A stretch of DNA of 58,442 bases from Dehalococcoidia bacterium. Its GTDB lineage: Bacteria > Chloroflexota > Dehalococcoidia > Lucifugimonadales > UBA826. Position 1 is the first letter of the stretch. Each line of letters begins with the position of its first letter. Below the pieces are notes generated by a model. It did no database searches. It had not been told where the DNA came from and saw only the letters and a program-made list of their open reading frames with translations. The stretch spans positions 1 through 58,442 of the forward strand of contig JAPYSB010000012.1 of NCBI GenBank assembly GCA_029936675.1, given 5' to 3'. Below, piece after piece: positions 17,460 to 25,281 of this stretch. Made by a program: the position numbers and the translations under genes.

Positions 17460-19124
17460 CTAAGTACTTAAAACGGAGATCAGGTAGTCATAATGAGGTT
17501 GCCCACCTATATGCAGTTCAACCACATCTTCTTTGAAATTTTCCACATTACGATCCAAGAAATTATTGATCCGTTCGATATCATTACTATTCATTCCGTT
17601 ACCCAGAAGAACCGTGACATGTTCTACACTTTGCTCCAATTCCTCTCGAATTACTTCCAGAAATAACTCATCCAGGCTATTTCCAGATTTGTGAATCTCC
17701 GCTTCAACCATCACCATGGGTTGCTGTTGATCCACCTTCACCCCGTTTATTTTCACAGATCTAGAAGATCTAAATATCGCGATTGTCTTGATATGAGGTA
17801 TCAATCGACCCATTATTTCTTTGTTTTGCAAAGCTGATATGTCAGGATCAAAATTAAAAAGACATTCTAGTCCTTGCACTTGGGTTTCCGTAGGTAATAC
17901 CTCAATGTTTGAGGTGAGTAATTCAGCGGCCTGATTAGCCGCTGGAATGACGTTTTTGTCATTGGTTAAAAGCAAAATCGAATCTGCCTTAACTTGATTC
18001 ACCGCCGAAACTATATCATCAACGCTGGGATTCATATCCAATCCACCGTCAATCACCAGATCAACTCCTAGCTCATTATTCATCCTCACAATTCCGTACC
18101 CATTAACAATGGACAGGAGCGCCGTTTGGCCAGATAAATCAATCTGTAACCTAGGCTCCCTCTTTCTGGAAGAATTTAATATCTCCTGGGACTGAGTTTG
18201 CATATTCTCTATGGAAACTGACGCTATACTTCCCACTTTAATAGCTTTAGAAAGGGCATTACCAGGATCAAGAGTATGAATATGAATCCTGAATATCTTC
18301 TGCTCCCCCACAATAACAGTAGAATTACCTAGACCTTCAAAAAGCTTCTCCACGATTTGCAAGTTTTCACTAGTATCCAAAAGAAATTGAGTGCAATACC
18401 CAAAATCATCTTCAGATCCAAAATGGTCTGATATAAGATTCTCAACCCCTGCCCCATCCCCTTCCGGAAATCTCAACGCAATGGGAAAGGTATCCGGGTC
18501 ACTACCATCAAGAAAAATTGACATACCTTTCAATATGACCTCAAGCCCATAGCCCCCTGAATCTACCACACCGCTTTCCTTCAATATGGGAAGCAATTCT
18601 GGTGTCCTGTTTACTGATTTTTCTGCTTCTTTCACTAAAGATTGGAACAAATGCTTAACAGAAAATTTTTTCCCCTTAAGTGAGTCTGCTTTCCTTGCAA
18701 CGTCTGAAAGCACTGTGAGCATGGTACCTTCAGAAGGGTCTTTCACAGATTTGAATGCCTTGAGGCGGGCGTTATTTATGGCACCAGCTATAATTTCAAA
18801 GTCGACTTTAGATCTATGACAAGACAAGTGATCAACCAGGCCCTGAAATATTTGAGCCAAAATTATTCCGCTATTACCCCTACCCTCATAGAGAGCGGCC
18901 TTTGCGAGTTGATCCATAAGTTCGTAAAGATTGTTGTATGAAGCCGATGACATCCGAGATTGAATTCCATTCAATGTACCGTACATATTGGTACCAGTAT
19001 CCCCATCGGGAACCGGAAAGACATTTAGGGAATTTATAGCATCAACATGTCGCTTAAAAAAAACAACAGAGGAGCTAAACATTCCCAAAAAAGTATCTGC
19101 TGCTGTTACATTGGAATCCGTCAT
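17460..19124 (-). CDS. DAK2/DegV-type fatty acid kinase-like protein
   Basis: A 554-residue protein of the YloV/FakA family. The N-terminal DhaL (DAK2) domain carries NVFPVPDGDTGTNMYG; the acidic PDGDTGTN at 39-46 binds Mg-ATP. A middle and C-terminal DhaL-associated region extends to the end. FakA phosphorylates fatty acids presented by a FakB (DegV) partner for phospholipid synthesis; no fakB is in the window. The pairing with recG and divergent rpmB is the order conserved in Firmicutes and Chloroflexota. Kinase activity is inferred from the intact DhaL motif. Confidence 0.85.
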   Translation of the reverse strand: MTDSNVTAADTFLGMFSSSVVFFKRHVDAINSLNVFPVPDGDTGTNMYGTLNGIQSRMSSASYNNLYELMDQLAKAALYEGRGNSGIILAQIFQGLVDHLSCHRSKVDFEIIAGAINNARLKAFKSVKDPSEGTMLTVLSDVARKADSLKGKKFSVKHLFQSLVKEAEKSVNRTPELLPILKESGVVDSGGYGLEVILKGMSIFLDGSDPDTFPIALRFPEGDGAGVENLISDHFGSEDDFGYCTQFLLDTSENLQIVEKLFEGLGNSTVIVGEQKIFRIHIHTLDPGNALSKAIKVGSIASVSIENMQTQSQEILNSSRKREPRLQIDLSGQTALLSIVNGYGIVRMNNELGVDLVIDGGLDMNPSVDDIVSAVNQVKADSILLLTNDKNVIPAANQAAELLTSNIEVLPTETQVQGLECLFNFDPDISALQNKEIMGRLIPHIKTIAIFRSSRSVKINGVKVDQQQPMVMVEAEIHKSGNSLDELFLEVIREELEQSVEHVTVLLGNGMNSNDIERINNFLDRNVENFKEDVVELHIGGQPHYDYLISVLST

Positions 19125-19277
19125 AGATACACCACAACAAAAATATGCTGGAAGTATAATAAAGGATATGGTATTTTTTAACTTGGATTTCTTCCAGTAC
19201 TAAGGCAGATTAGTGAACCAAAAATTGGTTCAGCGGCCCATAAACATAGATGTAATGAACTTACTGAAAGGCGAAAA

Positions 19278-19475
19278 ATGGCTACATGTGAAGCTCCAAA
19301 TTGTAAAATTCAGGTACGTACTGGCAATAAGGTCAGCCATTCGAAAAGGCGAACACGAAGGACATGGAGTCCAAATATTCACAAAGCCACCGTTGAAATA
19401 GATGGCCAGATGAAAAAAGTCAACATATGCACTCGTTGCTTGAGGACCCAATACAAAACAGCGATGAAAGACTGA
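19278..19475 (+). CDS. rpmB: 50S ribosomal protein L28
   Basis: A 65-residue L28 of the zinc-binding (C+) form: C4, C9, C51 and C54 can hold one zinc. The basic segment VSHSKRRTRRTWSPNI is diagnostic. It is transcribed alone, divergent from the DAK2-recG pair, and a weak hairpin follows it. The C+ form is usual when zinc is ample; no C- paralogue is visible here. Confidence 0.95.
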   Translation: MATCEAPNCKIQVRTGNKVSHSKRRTRRTWSPNIHKATVEIDGQMKKVNICTRCLRTQYKTAMKD

Positions 19476-19488
19476 GTATTTAATCTAT

Positions 19489-19510
19489 AAAGCTTTAAGG
19501 CTTTCTTTAT
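19489..19510 (+). terminator. Weak terminator after rpmB
   Basis: AAAGC, loop TTTAAG, GCTTT, then CTTTAT. The stem is short, with a modest T-rich tail. Confidence 0.35.
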
Positions 19511-19525
19511 ACATCAACCGTTGCG

Positions 19526-19555
19526 TTGACACTACTTGCCTTGCCTTACTATTAT
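19526..19555 (+). promoter_or_regulatory. Sigma-70-like promoter of the aldolase-mfnB operon
   Basis: TTGACA (19526-19531), an 18-base spacer and TATTAT (19550-19555), about 75 bases before the first gene. Confidence 0.6.
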
Positions 19556-19631
19556 TAATTTCGATCATTTCTAGTATTAGCTGCTTGTTTAGTAGCTATA
19601 TGAATAAGTTCACATATTGAGGTTCACTTGT

Positions 19632-20603
19632 ATGGCTGAATACAGCAAACCGGAAGCAGTTGATTGGGCGAGGGAAAATCTTCGTGGGCAATGGTCCACC
19701 CTAATGACCCCTTTTACGCCAGAAGATGAGATAGATGAGGAAGGACTTCGCAGGGATATACGGCATGTGAAATCTTTGGGTACTAAAGGTGCCGGTTGTA
19801 CCTGGGGCATGGGAGAGTTCTGGACTCTAACCAAAGAAGAAAGATTCCGAGTCTATGACATTGTGAGCGATGAAGCTGGCAATGATTGGCCGATCGGAGC
19901 TCACGTGTCTCATACCTCTTTAAAGGAAATGCTAGATCTAGCCAATTATGCGGAACATGCTGGGTTTGATTTACTAATCGTGGCTGCTCCTTATTTTGCT
20001 ACAAGAACTGAGGGCCAGGTGATAGATTGGGTCAGAAGTTTAGCTGACAACACAGATTTGGCGATTATGTATTACAACTCCCCACAGTTTGGAACTGTTT
20101 TAGATGCAAACGGGTTAGATCGCATCTGCAATATTTCGAATGTGGTAGGAGTCAAAGAGGCCAGTTTCAATCCAGAGCTTTCAATTGACACTCACCTAAA
20201 ATTAGGGGAAAAAGCTATCATAAGTACCCCTGATGAATGGATATTCCAGAAAGGAAAAGAACTAGGTTTTGAACAACAGGTTATGTTTGCAAATACCTCT
20301 GATTGGAGATTTGACACACCAGATTCCAACTACTACGTACAGTTTATTGACAAAGTGATGGAAGGGGACCTAGATGACGATTTTTATGACACTAACATAA
20401 AACCAATTAAAGAGGTTTCAGATAAGTGGTGGAAATACACTGTGCAGAAAATGGGAGGAGCTTTACCTGCCTCCTTATGCAAGTACTGGGGTGAACTTAT
20501 GGGAATGTCAGGTGGTCACGTTAGGGCACCATTGACAGATCTTACAATTGATGAAAAAGAACAGTTGAAAAATGATATAGCAGCCGCTAAAGGTATTCAG
20601 TAA
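19632..20603 (+). CDS. DHDPS/NAL-family aldolase
   Basis: A 323-residue class I aldolase of the dihydrodipicolinate synthase / N-acetylneuraminate lyase family. The Schiff-base lysine is K175 in GVKEAS and the partner tyrosine Y148 in YYNSPQFG. It is not the lysine-pathway enzyme: a canonical dapA lies at 51445 beside dapB and asd, and residues around the entry (CTWGMGEFWT instead of GTTGES) differ. It presumably cleaves or forms a pyruvate adduct with another aldehyde. ATG 19632 has GAGG 9 bases upstream; the in-frame TTG at 19617 lacks one. It is co-oriented with the mfnB-like gene 51 bases downstream. Confidence 0.85.
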   Translation: MAEYSKPEAVDWARENLRGQWSTLMTPFTPEDEIDEEGLRRDIRHVKSLGTKGAGCTWGMGEFWTLTKEERFRVYDIVSDEAGNDWPIGAHVSHTSLKEMLDLANYAEHAGFDLLIVAAPYFATRTEGQVIDWVRSLADNTDLAIMYYNSPQFGTVLDANGLDRICNISNVVGVKEASFNPELSIDTHLKLGEKAIISTPDEWIFQKGKELGFEQQVMFANTSDWRFDTPDSNYYVQFIDKVMEGDLDDDFYDTNIKPIKEVSDKWWKYTVQKMGGALPASLCKYWGELMGMSGGHVRAPLTDLTIDEKEQLKNDIAAAKGIQ

Positions 20604-20654
20604 GTAGGAACAAAGAACAGAAATGGTCATTAATAGTCACGAGGAATACACGCA

Positions 20655-21638
20655 ATGATTCTTATGGTAAGTGTCCAAGATCTATACGAAGCAAAGCAAG
20701 CTCTAAAAGGCGGAGCCGATATAGTTGACGTTAAGAACCTTCAAGAAGCCCTAGTAGGTTCAGCTCATCCTAATGTAGTCAAAGAGATCAGAGACGAAGT
20801 TCCAAGTGCACATCACGCAAGTGTGACTCTAGGGGTCGTGCCTGACCAAATAGGCACCGTTTCTATGGCCGTTTATGCCGCCGGAATCCTCGATGCAACC
20901 TCGGTCAAAGTAGGCTTCATGGTGAGGGAATACAATGTTGCATTAGAAACGTTATTAGCAGCAAAAGAAGCTTTAACAGGAACTCAAACTAAACTCATCG
21001 GTTCACTTTTCGCAGACAACCTCCTCCATGACGGTGGCATTGATCCAGACCTGATGGTGAAATTAGCGAAGGAAGGTCAATGTGACGGATTTTTAATAGA
21101 TACCCTTGTCAAAGACGGTAGGAATTTATTCGATTTTGTACCTGAAGAACGTCTTAAAGAAATGGTTTTGGAAGGAAAGGAATTGGGCATGAGCACAGCT
21201 TTGTCAGGGCATCTGAAGATGAGTGATCTTGATGAATTATCAAGGGTTAACCCTGATATAGTCGGGGTTAGAGGAGCCGTTTGCCAAAAAGGCGATCGGG
21301 ATTCCAGGGTTCATTGGGAATCTGTATCGGAGTTCAAGAAACAACTAGATCTCAGGCAAACCGGTGAGATAAATGTACACAACGGGAATGGAATCCCGTC
21401 AATAAATCAAGAATCCGACGGATGGATAGTAATAGATGGCACAGGAAAGACCTGTGCCGGGATAATATCAGCTCTTAGTGTGCAAATAAGCGACGATTCT
21501 TCATCGTTTATCGAAGTGATCATACCTGATGTTCTAAACACATATGACCTGATAGTTTGGGCAGAGAAAAATAGCCATGACATCGTCACCCAGAGAAAAG
21601 ATACGGGAGGCTTTGTGAGAATGCTCATTAAGCCATAA
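20655..21638 (+). CDS. MfnB-like synthase fused to a TusA-like domain
   Basis: 327 residues. Positions 1-235 match MfnB, (5-formylfuran-3-yl)methyl phosphate synthase, which condenses two glyceraldehyde-3-phosphates in methanofuran synthesis. K27 in GGADIVDVKN and K153 in DTLVKDGRN correspond to the two essential lysines, and K85 in SVKVGF is also kept. Residues about 253-327 look like a TusA/SirA fold: VIDGTGKTCAGII carries C267 where TusA has its sulfur-carrying Cys, followed by the D-x4-YDL and HDI-x7-GG pattern. No other methanofuran gene is seen. A terminator follows. The MfnB assignment is strong; the TusA assignment and the pathway are inference. Confidence 0.75.
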   Translation: MILMVSVQDLYEAKQALKGGADIVDVKNLQEALVGSAHPNVVKEIRDEVPSAHHASVTLGVVPDQIGTVSMAVYAAGILDATSVKVGFMVREYNVALETLLAAKEALTGTQTKLIGSLFADNLLHDGGIDPDLMVKLAKEGQCDGFLIDTLVKDGRNLFDFVPEERLKEMVLEGKELGMSTALSGHLKMSDLDELSRVNPDIVGVRGAVCQKGDRDSRVHWESVSEFKKQLDLRQTGEINVHNGNGIPSINQESDGWIVIDGTGKTCAGIISALSVQISDDSSSFIEVIIPDVLNTYDLIVWAEKNSHDIVTQRKDTGGFVRMLIKP

Positions 21639-21666
21639 CTCTGGCGCCAGTAAACAATTGGAAATG

Positions 21667-21697
21667 CACTCGACAATTCATTTTGTCGAGTGTTTTT
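21667..21697 (+). terminator. Rho-independent terminator
   Basis: CACTCGACAA, loop TTCATT, TTGTCGAGTG, then TTTTT: ten perfect pairs and a T run. It ends the aldolase-mfnB operon. Confidence 0.9.
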
Positions 21698-21724
21698 CTA
21701 TTATGCTAGGATTAAAGAACTTTT

Positions 21725-21997
21725 ATGGACTCAAATATTTATGAAATAGTTGGATTAATACGAGATATCGCATTTATCATTTGCTTCTCGTTGATTTGCA
21801 TTTTCTTATTTTTAACTATTAAAAAAATCAACCGTCTGCTGGAATCACTTACTAGACACTCCCAAAATGTGGAAAACATCACTGATACCATCGCAGGTAA
21901 ATTCTCAGGGCGTATAGGGCTTTTCAGTGGCATTTTAAAATTGTTTAGCTTGGTCGGAGGATTTTCCAGAAAAAAACACCGAAAAGGAGACAACTAA
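21725..21997 (+). CDS. Small single-pass membrane protein
   Basis: A 90-residue protein with one hydrophobic helix (about 14-33) and a basic, helical C-terminal part ending in SRKKHRKGDN. I cannot name a family with confidence; the layout (N-terminal anchor then amphipathic helix) resembles DUF948-type proteins. Its TAA overlaps the ATG of the YtxH gene by one base, so the two are translationally coupled and probably act together at the inner membrane. Confidence 0.7.
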   Translation: MDSNIYEIVGLIRDIAFIICFSLICIFLFLTIKKINRLLESLTRHSQNVENITDTIAGKFSGRIGLFSGILKLFSLVGGFSRKKHRKGDN

Positions 21998-22365
21998 TGG
22001 CTAAAGACAATGGCGGCGGCTTTTCCACTGGACTTATTCTTGGGGCAATAATAGGAACCGTTGCCGGAATATTAATGGCTCCTAAACCTGGGGCTGAAAC
22101 CCGTTCTGAACTTTTAGAGAAAAGTGATTATTGGCGAGAAAAGGCTGAAAGATTTTCTGACATAATCGTAGAAAGGCTAGGCCCGACACTTGAAACAGTT
22201 CGAGATAATATGCCTCCAACAATAGAAAATATGAAAGCCCGAATCGAACCTTTGATAGAGCAGGTGAATTCCAGATTTGTTGGCCCGGACACCAGCATAC
22301 CTGAGGAACATCAAACAGAAAGAGAGCTAACTAGCGATGATCCCGAAAACGAAAAATCCTCATAA
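21997..22365 (+). CDS. YtxH-domain protein
   Basis: A 122-residue protein with the YtxH signature: an N-terminal Gly-rich membrane helix (TGLILGAIIGTVAGILMAPK), the KPGAETRSEL turn, then a long polar helix predicted as coiled coil and an acidic tail. YtxH proteins are small inner-membrane proteins often linked to general stress; the function is not known. It starts inside the stop of the preceding gene and converges on pheA, from which it is separated by 15 bases. Confidence 0.8.
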   Translation: MAKDNGGGFSTGLILGAIIGTVAGILMAPKPGAETRSELLEKSDYWREKAERFSDIIVERLGPTLETVRDNMPPTIENMKARIEPLIEQVNSRFVGPDTSIPEEHQTERELTSDDPENEKSS

Positions 22366-22380
22366 AATAGGATCTAAGCG

Positions 22381-23217
22381 CTACATCTCATCTTTGGGGT
22401 AGGAACCAAAAATTTTCAGCATGGACACTTTTTTTTGAAGAGAGTCAAGTGCCTGTTTTATTTCAGGCGTTTTCCTGTGTCCATCGATATCTACCAGAAA
22501 AACATAACGGCCCAAACGTCTTTTATTAGGTCTCGACTCAATCTTTGCAAGATTGATATTTCTAGCTGAAAATTCTGTCAAAGACTCGCTAAGTATGCCC
22601 GGTCCATCTCCATCGAATTCGAAGCACAGAGAGGTTTTATCATTGGAAGTCATTTCATGATCATCATGTGAGAGGATAACAAATCGTGTTTCATTGTTAG
22701 GGTTGTCCTCCACGTTTTTTTTCAGAATTGTAGCTCCATACAAATTAGCGGATCTTTCGCTCGATATGGCAGCTGAATTCGGAGTCGAATCTAACATTTC
22801 CTCAACAGCCTTGGCATTGCTTAAAGAAGCCATCAGCGTAGCTCGCGGTATATTTTTCAAAAGAAATTGCCTACATTGACCCAATGATTGCGGGTGAGAA
22901 AATACTGTAGTAATACTTTCAAGATCGATTTCCTTTTGAGCCATCAAATAATGATTTATGGGAACAATGACTTCACCGCAAATCGATAATGTTGAATCAT
23001 GAATGAGTAAATCAAGTGTGAAAGTGACTCCACCCTCAATGCTGTTTTCTATCGGAACAACTCCCTGATAGGATTCTCCTTCTTCAACCGATTTTGCAAC
23101 AGCTGGGATCGATTCAACTGGCAAAAGTTCATCAACCTTGTTCCACTGTTTAGCTGCTTGCTCACTGTAAGTTCCAGGAGGGCCAAGATAAGCTATTTTA
23201 CGAATGGTTTTATTCAC
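22381..23217 (-). CDS. pheA: Prephenate dehydratase
   Basis: A 278-residue monofunctional prephenate dehydratase (phenylalanine synthesis). IAYLGPPGTYSEQAA at the N terminus, NSIEGGVTFTLD, and NNETRFVILS (the catalytic TRF) mark the dehydratase domain. The C-terminal ACT domain (about 195-275, ESRPNKRRLGRYVFLVDIDG) suggests feedback control by phenylalanine. No chorismate mutase domain is fused. Its start overlaps the stop of the upstream TrkA-N gene by 4 bases, so it is the last gene of the minus-strand potassium-uptake cluster, an unusual operon partner. Confidence 0.95.
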   Translation of the reverse strand: MNKTIRKIAYLGPPGTYSEQAAKQWNKVDELLPVESIPAVAKSVEEGESYQGVVPIENSIEGGVTFTLDLLIHDSTLSICGEVIVPINHYLMAQKEIDLESITTVFSHPQSLGQCRQFLLKNIPRATLMASLSNAKAVEEMLDSTPNSAAISSERSANLYGATILKKNVEDNPNNETRFVILSHDDHEMTSNDKTSLCFEFDGDGPGILSESLTEFSARNINLAKIESRPNKRRLGRYVFLVDIDGHRKTPEIKQALDSLQKKVSMLKIFGSYPKDEM

Positions 23218-23633
23218 AAATCCTCCACAAGCAAGGGTGCAACAAGGCTTTGAATTTTTTCGGTTATAAGCTCTGTCACATCAACCACGATATCAATCCC
23301 TAGGAGGTTAAGAAGATTCGCATTGTCTGGATTACTGCTTATCGCAATAGTTTTGTTTACTTCAAAATGGTGCTTGGCTATTTGACATGCAAGCATATTA
23401 TCTTCATCAGAATTTAGGGTTGATATAAAAAGGTCCGCTCTTTTTGTTCCGGCAGTATTATGAGTATCAATCATAATGCCATCGCCTAAAACCACTACCG
23501 AACCCAGTAGATTGTCCGCAAATCTCTGCTTTTCAGCAATTTTCTCTATCAGTGTTACTTCAGCACCAGAGGCCATCAACCATTCTGCTACTTTAAGGCC
23601 GGTAGTGCCGCTCCCTACAATTATTGCGTACAC
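23214..23633 (-). CDS. TrkA-N (RCK) domain protein 2
   Basis: A 139-residue stand-alone RCK N-terminal domain. The NAD-binding turn IIVGSGTTGLKVAEWL is at 4-19, and the acidic end of beta-2 is E34. There is no TrkA-C domain. It would bind NAD(H) or ADP/ATP and gate a potassium transporter, perhaps as a hetero-oligomer with the neighbouring RCK proteins. It lies between a similar 151-residue protein and pheA, whose start it overlaps. Confidence 0.8.
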   Translation of the reverse strand: MYAIIVGSGTTGLKVAEWLMASGAEVTLIEKIAEKQRFADNLLGSVVVLGDGIMIDTHNTAGTKRADLFISTLNSDEDNMLACQIAKHHFEVNKTIAISSNPDNANLLNLLGIDIVVDVTELITEKIQSLVAPLLVEDL

Positions 23634-23646
23634 GGTATACCTCTCA

Positions 23647-24102
23647 TTAATCCAATTCGCCCTTAATAGCTTCCATTAGCAAGCCATCAGGGTTAATAAC
23701 TTTAATTCCAAGGTTCTCATATATTGACAAAAGGTTGGAATCGTTAACTAAGCAGACTACCACTGGTATTCGCATGACATGACGCGCCAATTGACCACTC
23801 ATTAAATTGACAGATGCTCTCGTAGTTGCGGCTATCAGAAGGTCCACATCCTGTATTCCGGCCTGCCTCAATGATACCTCTTGGGTTCCATCTCCAATGG
23901 CAGTCACAACCCTGGAGCTTTCAAGCAAGTGGGTCGGCAGTGCTGAAAATGATTTCGGGTCTTTATCAATGACAATTACTATATTCCCGGAAGACGATAA
24001 TTCAATTGCTATTTGGGTACCTAATGGACCACAACCAATCACAGCAACCCTTTTCAATCTTTGTACACCAGAATTTGAGTTTCCGTCTGAAGTTTGAGTC
24101 AT
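23647..24102 (-). CDS. TrkA-N (RCK) domain protein 1
   Basis: A 151-residue stand-alone RCK N-terminal domain with VAVIGCGPLGTQIA near 19-32 and D46-K47-D48 at the end of beta-2. It has no TrkA-C domain. Together with the next gene it looks like a two-protein version of a tandem-RCK TrkA. The first ~18 residues (SDGNSNSGVQRLK) are a polar extension. It is 14 bases from its neighbours on both sides, which fits one transcript. Confidence 0.8.
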   Translation of the reverse strand: MTQTSDGNSNSGVQRLKRVAVIGCGPLGTQIAIELSSSGNIVIVIDKDPKSFSALPTHLLESSRVVTAIGDGTQEVSLRQAGIQDVDLLIAATTRASVNLMSGQLARHVMRIPVVVCLVNDSNLLSIYENLGIKVINPDGLLMEAIKGELD

Positions 24103-24116
24103 TTAATTCCTAAAGC

Positions 24117-24524
24117 CTACTTACCCGAGTTTGCACACATAATTACATCACATTTTGCATTGCCGGCCACATATTCACAAATATTGTGGTATAGATTGTT
24201 AGACTTCTGTTCTGTATGTGCTAAAACTATAAGTTTTGCTTGAATATTCTCTGACTGACTAATGATTGCGCTCCCTGAGAATCTAGCTTGGATAATTTCC
24301 CCTTTTGACTTGACTTTAAATTTACTTACTATCTTTTCCATTTGGAATAGAGCCTTTTCACCTTTTTCGGTGTCCTTGGGTATCTCCATATCGATCGGAT
24401 AGTTCCTGTTGACTTCTATCACATAAAGTAAATTTATCGGAAATTTCATTTGTTTGGCCAACCGTGAGGAAGTGGTTGCTACATACTCATCACTAGCCGA
24501 GCCTGTTATTATTGCAAGGATCAT
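24117..24524 (-). CDS. Universal stress protein-like
   Basis: A 135-residue protein with the UspA alpha/beta layout: MILAIITGSASD at the start, the central LLYVIEV strand and AKLIVLAHTE before the C-terminal helix. The G-x2-G-x9-G(S/T) ATP loop expected near residue 105 is not kept (HTEQKSNNLYHNICEYV), so it may not bind ATP. The position inside the potassium-uptake cluster suggests a regulatory role on transport. The family assignment is moderately sure. Confidence 0.65.
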   Translation of the reverse strand: MILAIITGSASDEYVATTSSRLAKQMKFPINLLYVIEVNRNYPIDMEIPKDTEKGEKALFQMEKIVSKFKVKSKGEIIQARFSGSAIISQSENIQAKLIVLAHTEQKSNNLYHNICEYVAGNAKCDVIMCANSGK

Positions 24525-24564
24525 ATGTTCGTCTCTTCAATAAAAATTTCAACTTCACAAAAAG

Positions 24565-25251
24565 TTAAATCTGTCCCTCCGAATCATCTGACGAATCATC
24601 CAAGGTTTCAAGATCGCTATCCAAAGCTGCAACAATTACAAAATCCCCAGGTCCGACTTTAGAACTCACAGGCGGATTCAAGGTTACTTTCCTTCCTTTG
24701 CATAGAGCGACAGCAGTTATGCCATAACTGTCACGGCTATTGGTAAATCCTATTTCTTCAAGTGTGGTGCCTGACAATTTTTCTGGCACCCTATACCTAC
24801 TAACCCCGTAGTTATTCGTTATTTCAAGATACTCTTCAACACTAGCATTAAACAGGCTGTGGGCGAGTCTGGTTCCCATCTCTTCCTCAGGCTGGATAAC
24901 TCTGTCGACTCCTATCCTCCTGAGAGTACTAGCATGTAATGAATCCCGAGCTCGAGCTACAATTGTCTTTACTCCAATAGTCTTTAGTAAAACGCATGCC
25001 ATGACACTATCTGCTATGTTAGTCTCGATCGTGATTATAGCTACATCATAATCCTGAATTCCTAGATCTCTCAGCGCGCTTTCATTGGTACATTCTGCAG
25101 ATACAGCGTATGTACATTGGCCTAACACCGACTGAACCCTAGCCTCATCTTTATCAATAGCCAAAACATCATGGCCAAGGTTATAGAGAGTACGAGTGGT
25201 ACTAACTCCAAATCTTCCAAGGCCTATAACTGCAACTTGCTTGTTAGCCAT
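24565..25251 (-). CDS. ktrA: Potassium transporter gating subunit (KtrA/TrkA)
   Basis: A 228-residue RCK protein. KQVAVIGLGRFGVSTTRTL (4-22) and D37-K38-D39 form the nucleotide-binding fold, and residues about 135-215 form a TrkA-C domain (GTTLEEIGF, GPGDFVIVAA). A single RCK_N-RCK_C unit with a KtrB-type channel next door is the KtrAB arrangement: the octameric ring gates K+ uptake in response to ATP/ADP. An acidic tail (about 215-228) follows. It starts 30 bases after ktrB. Confidence 0.88.
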   Translation of the reverse strand: MANKQVAVIGLGRFGVSTTRTLYNLGHDVLAIDKDEARVQSVLGQCTYAVSAECTNESALRDLGIQDYDVAIITIETNIADSVMACVLLKTIGVKTIVARARDSLHASTLRRIGVDRVIQPEEEMGTRLAHSLFNASVEEYLEITNNYGVSRYRVPEKLSGTTLEEIGFTNSRDSYGITAVALCKGRKVTLNPPVSSKVGPGDFVIVAALDSDLETLDDSSDDSEGQI

Positions 25252-25281
25252 AAAAATTACCTTCTGCGTACCTTTTATACG

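Noticed and set aside
19632-20603. A second DapA
   Set aside because: The Schiff-base lysine is kept but the GTTGES entry is not, and a canonical dapA is in the dapB-asd-dapA run.
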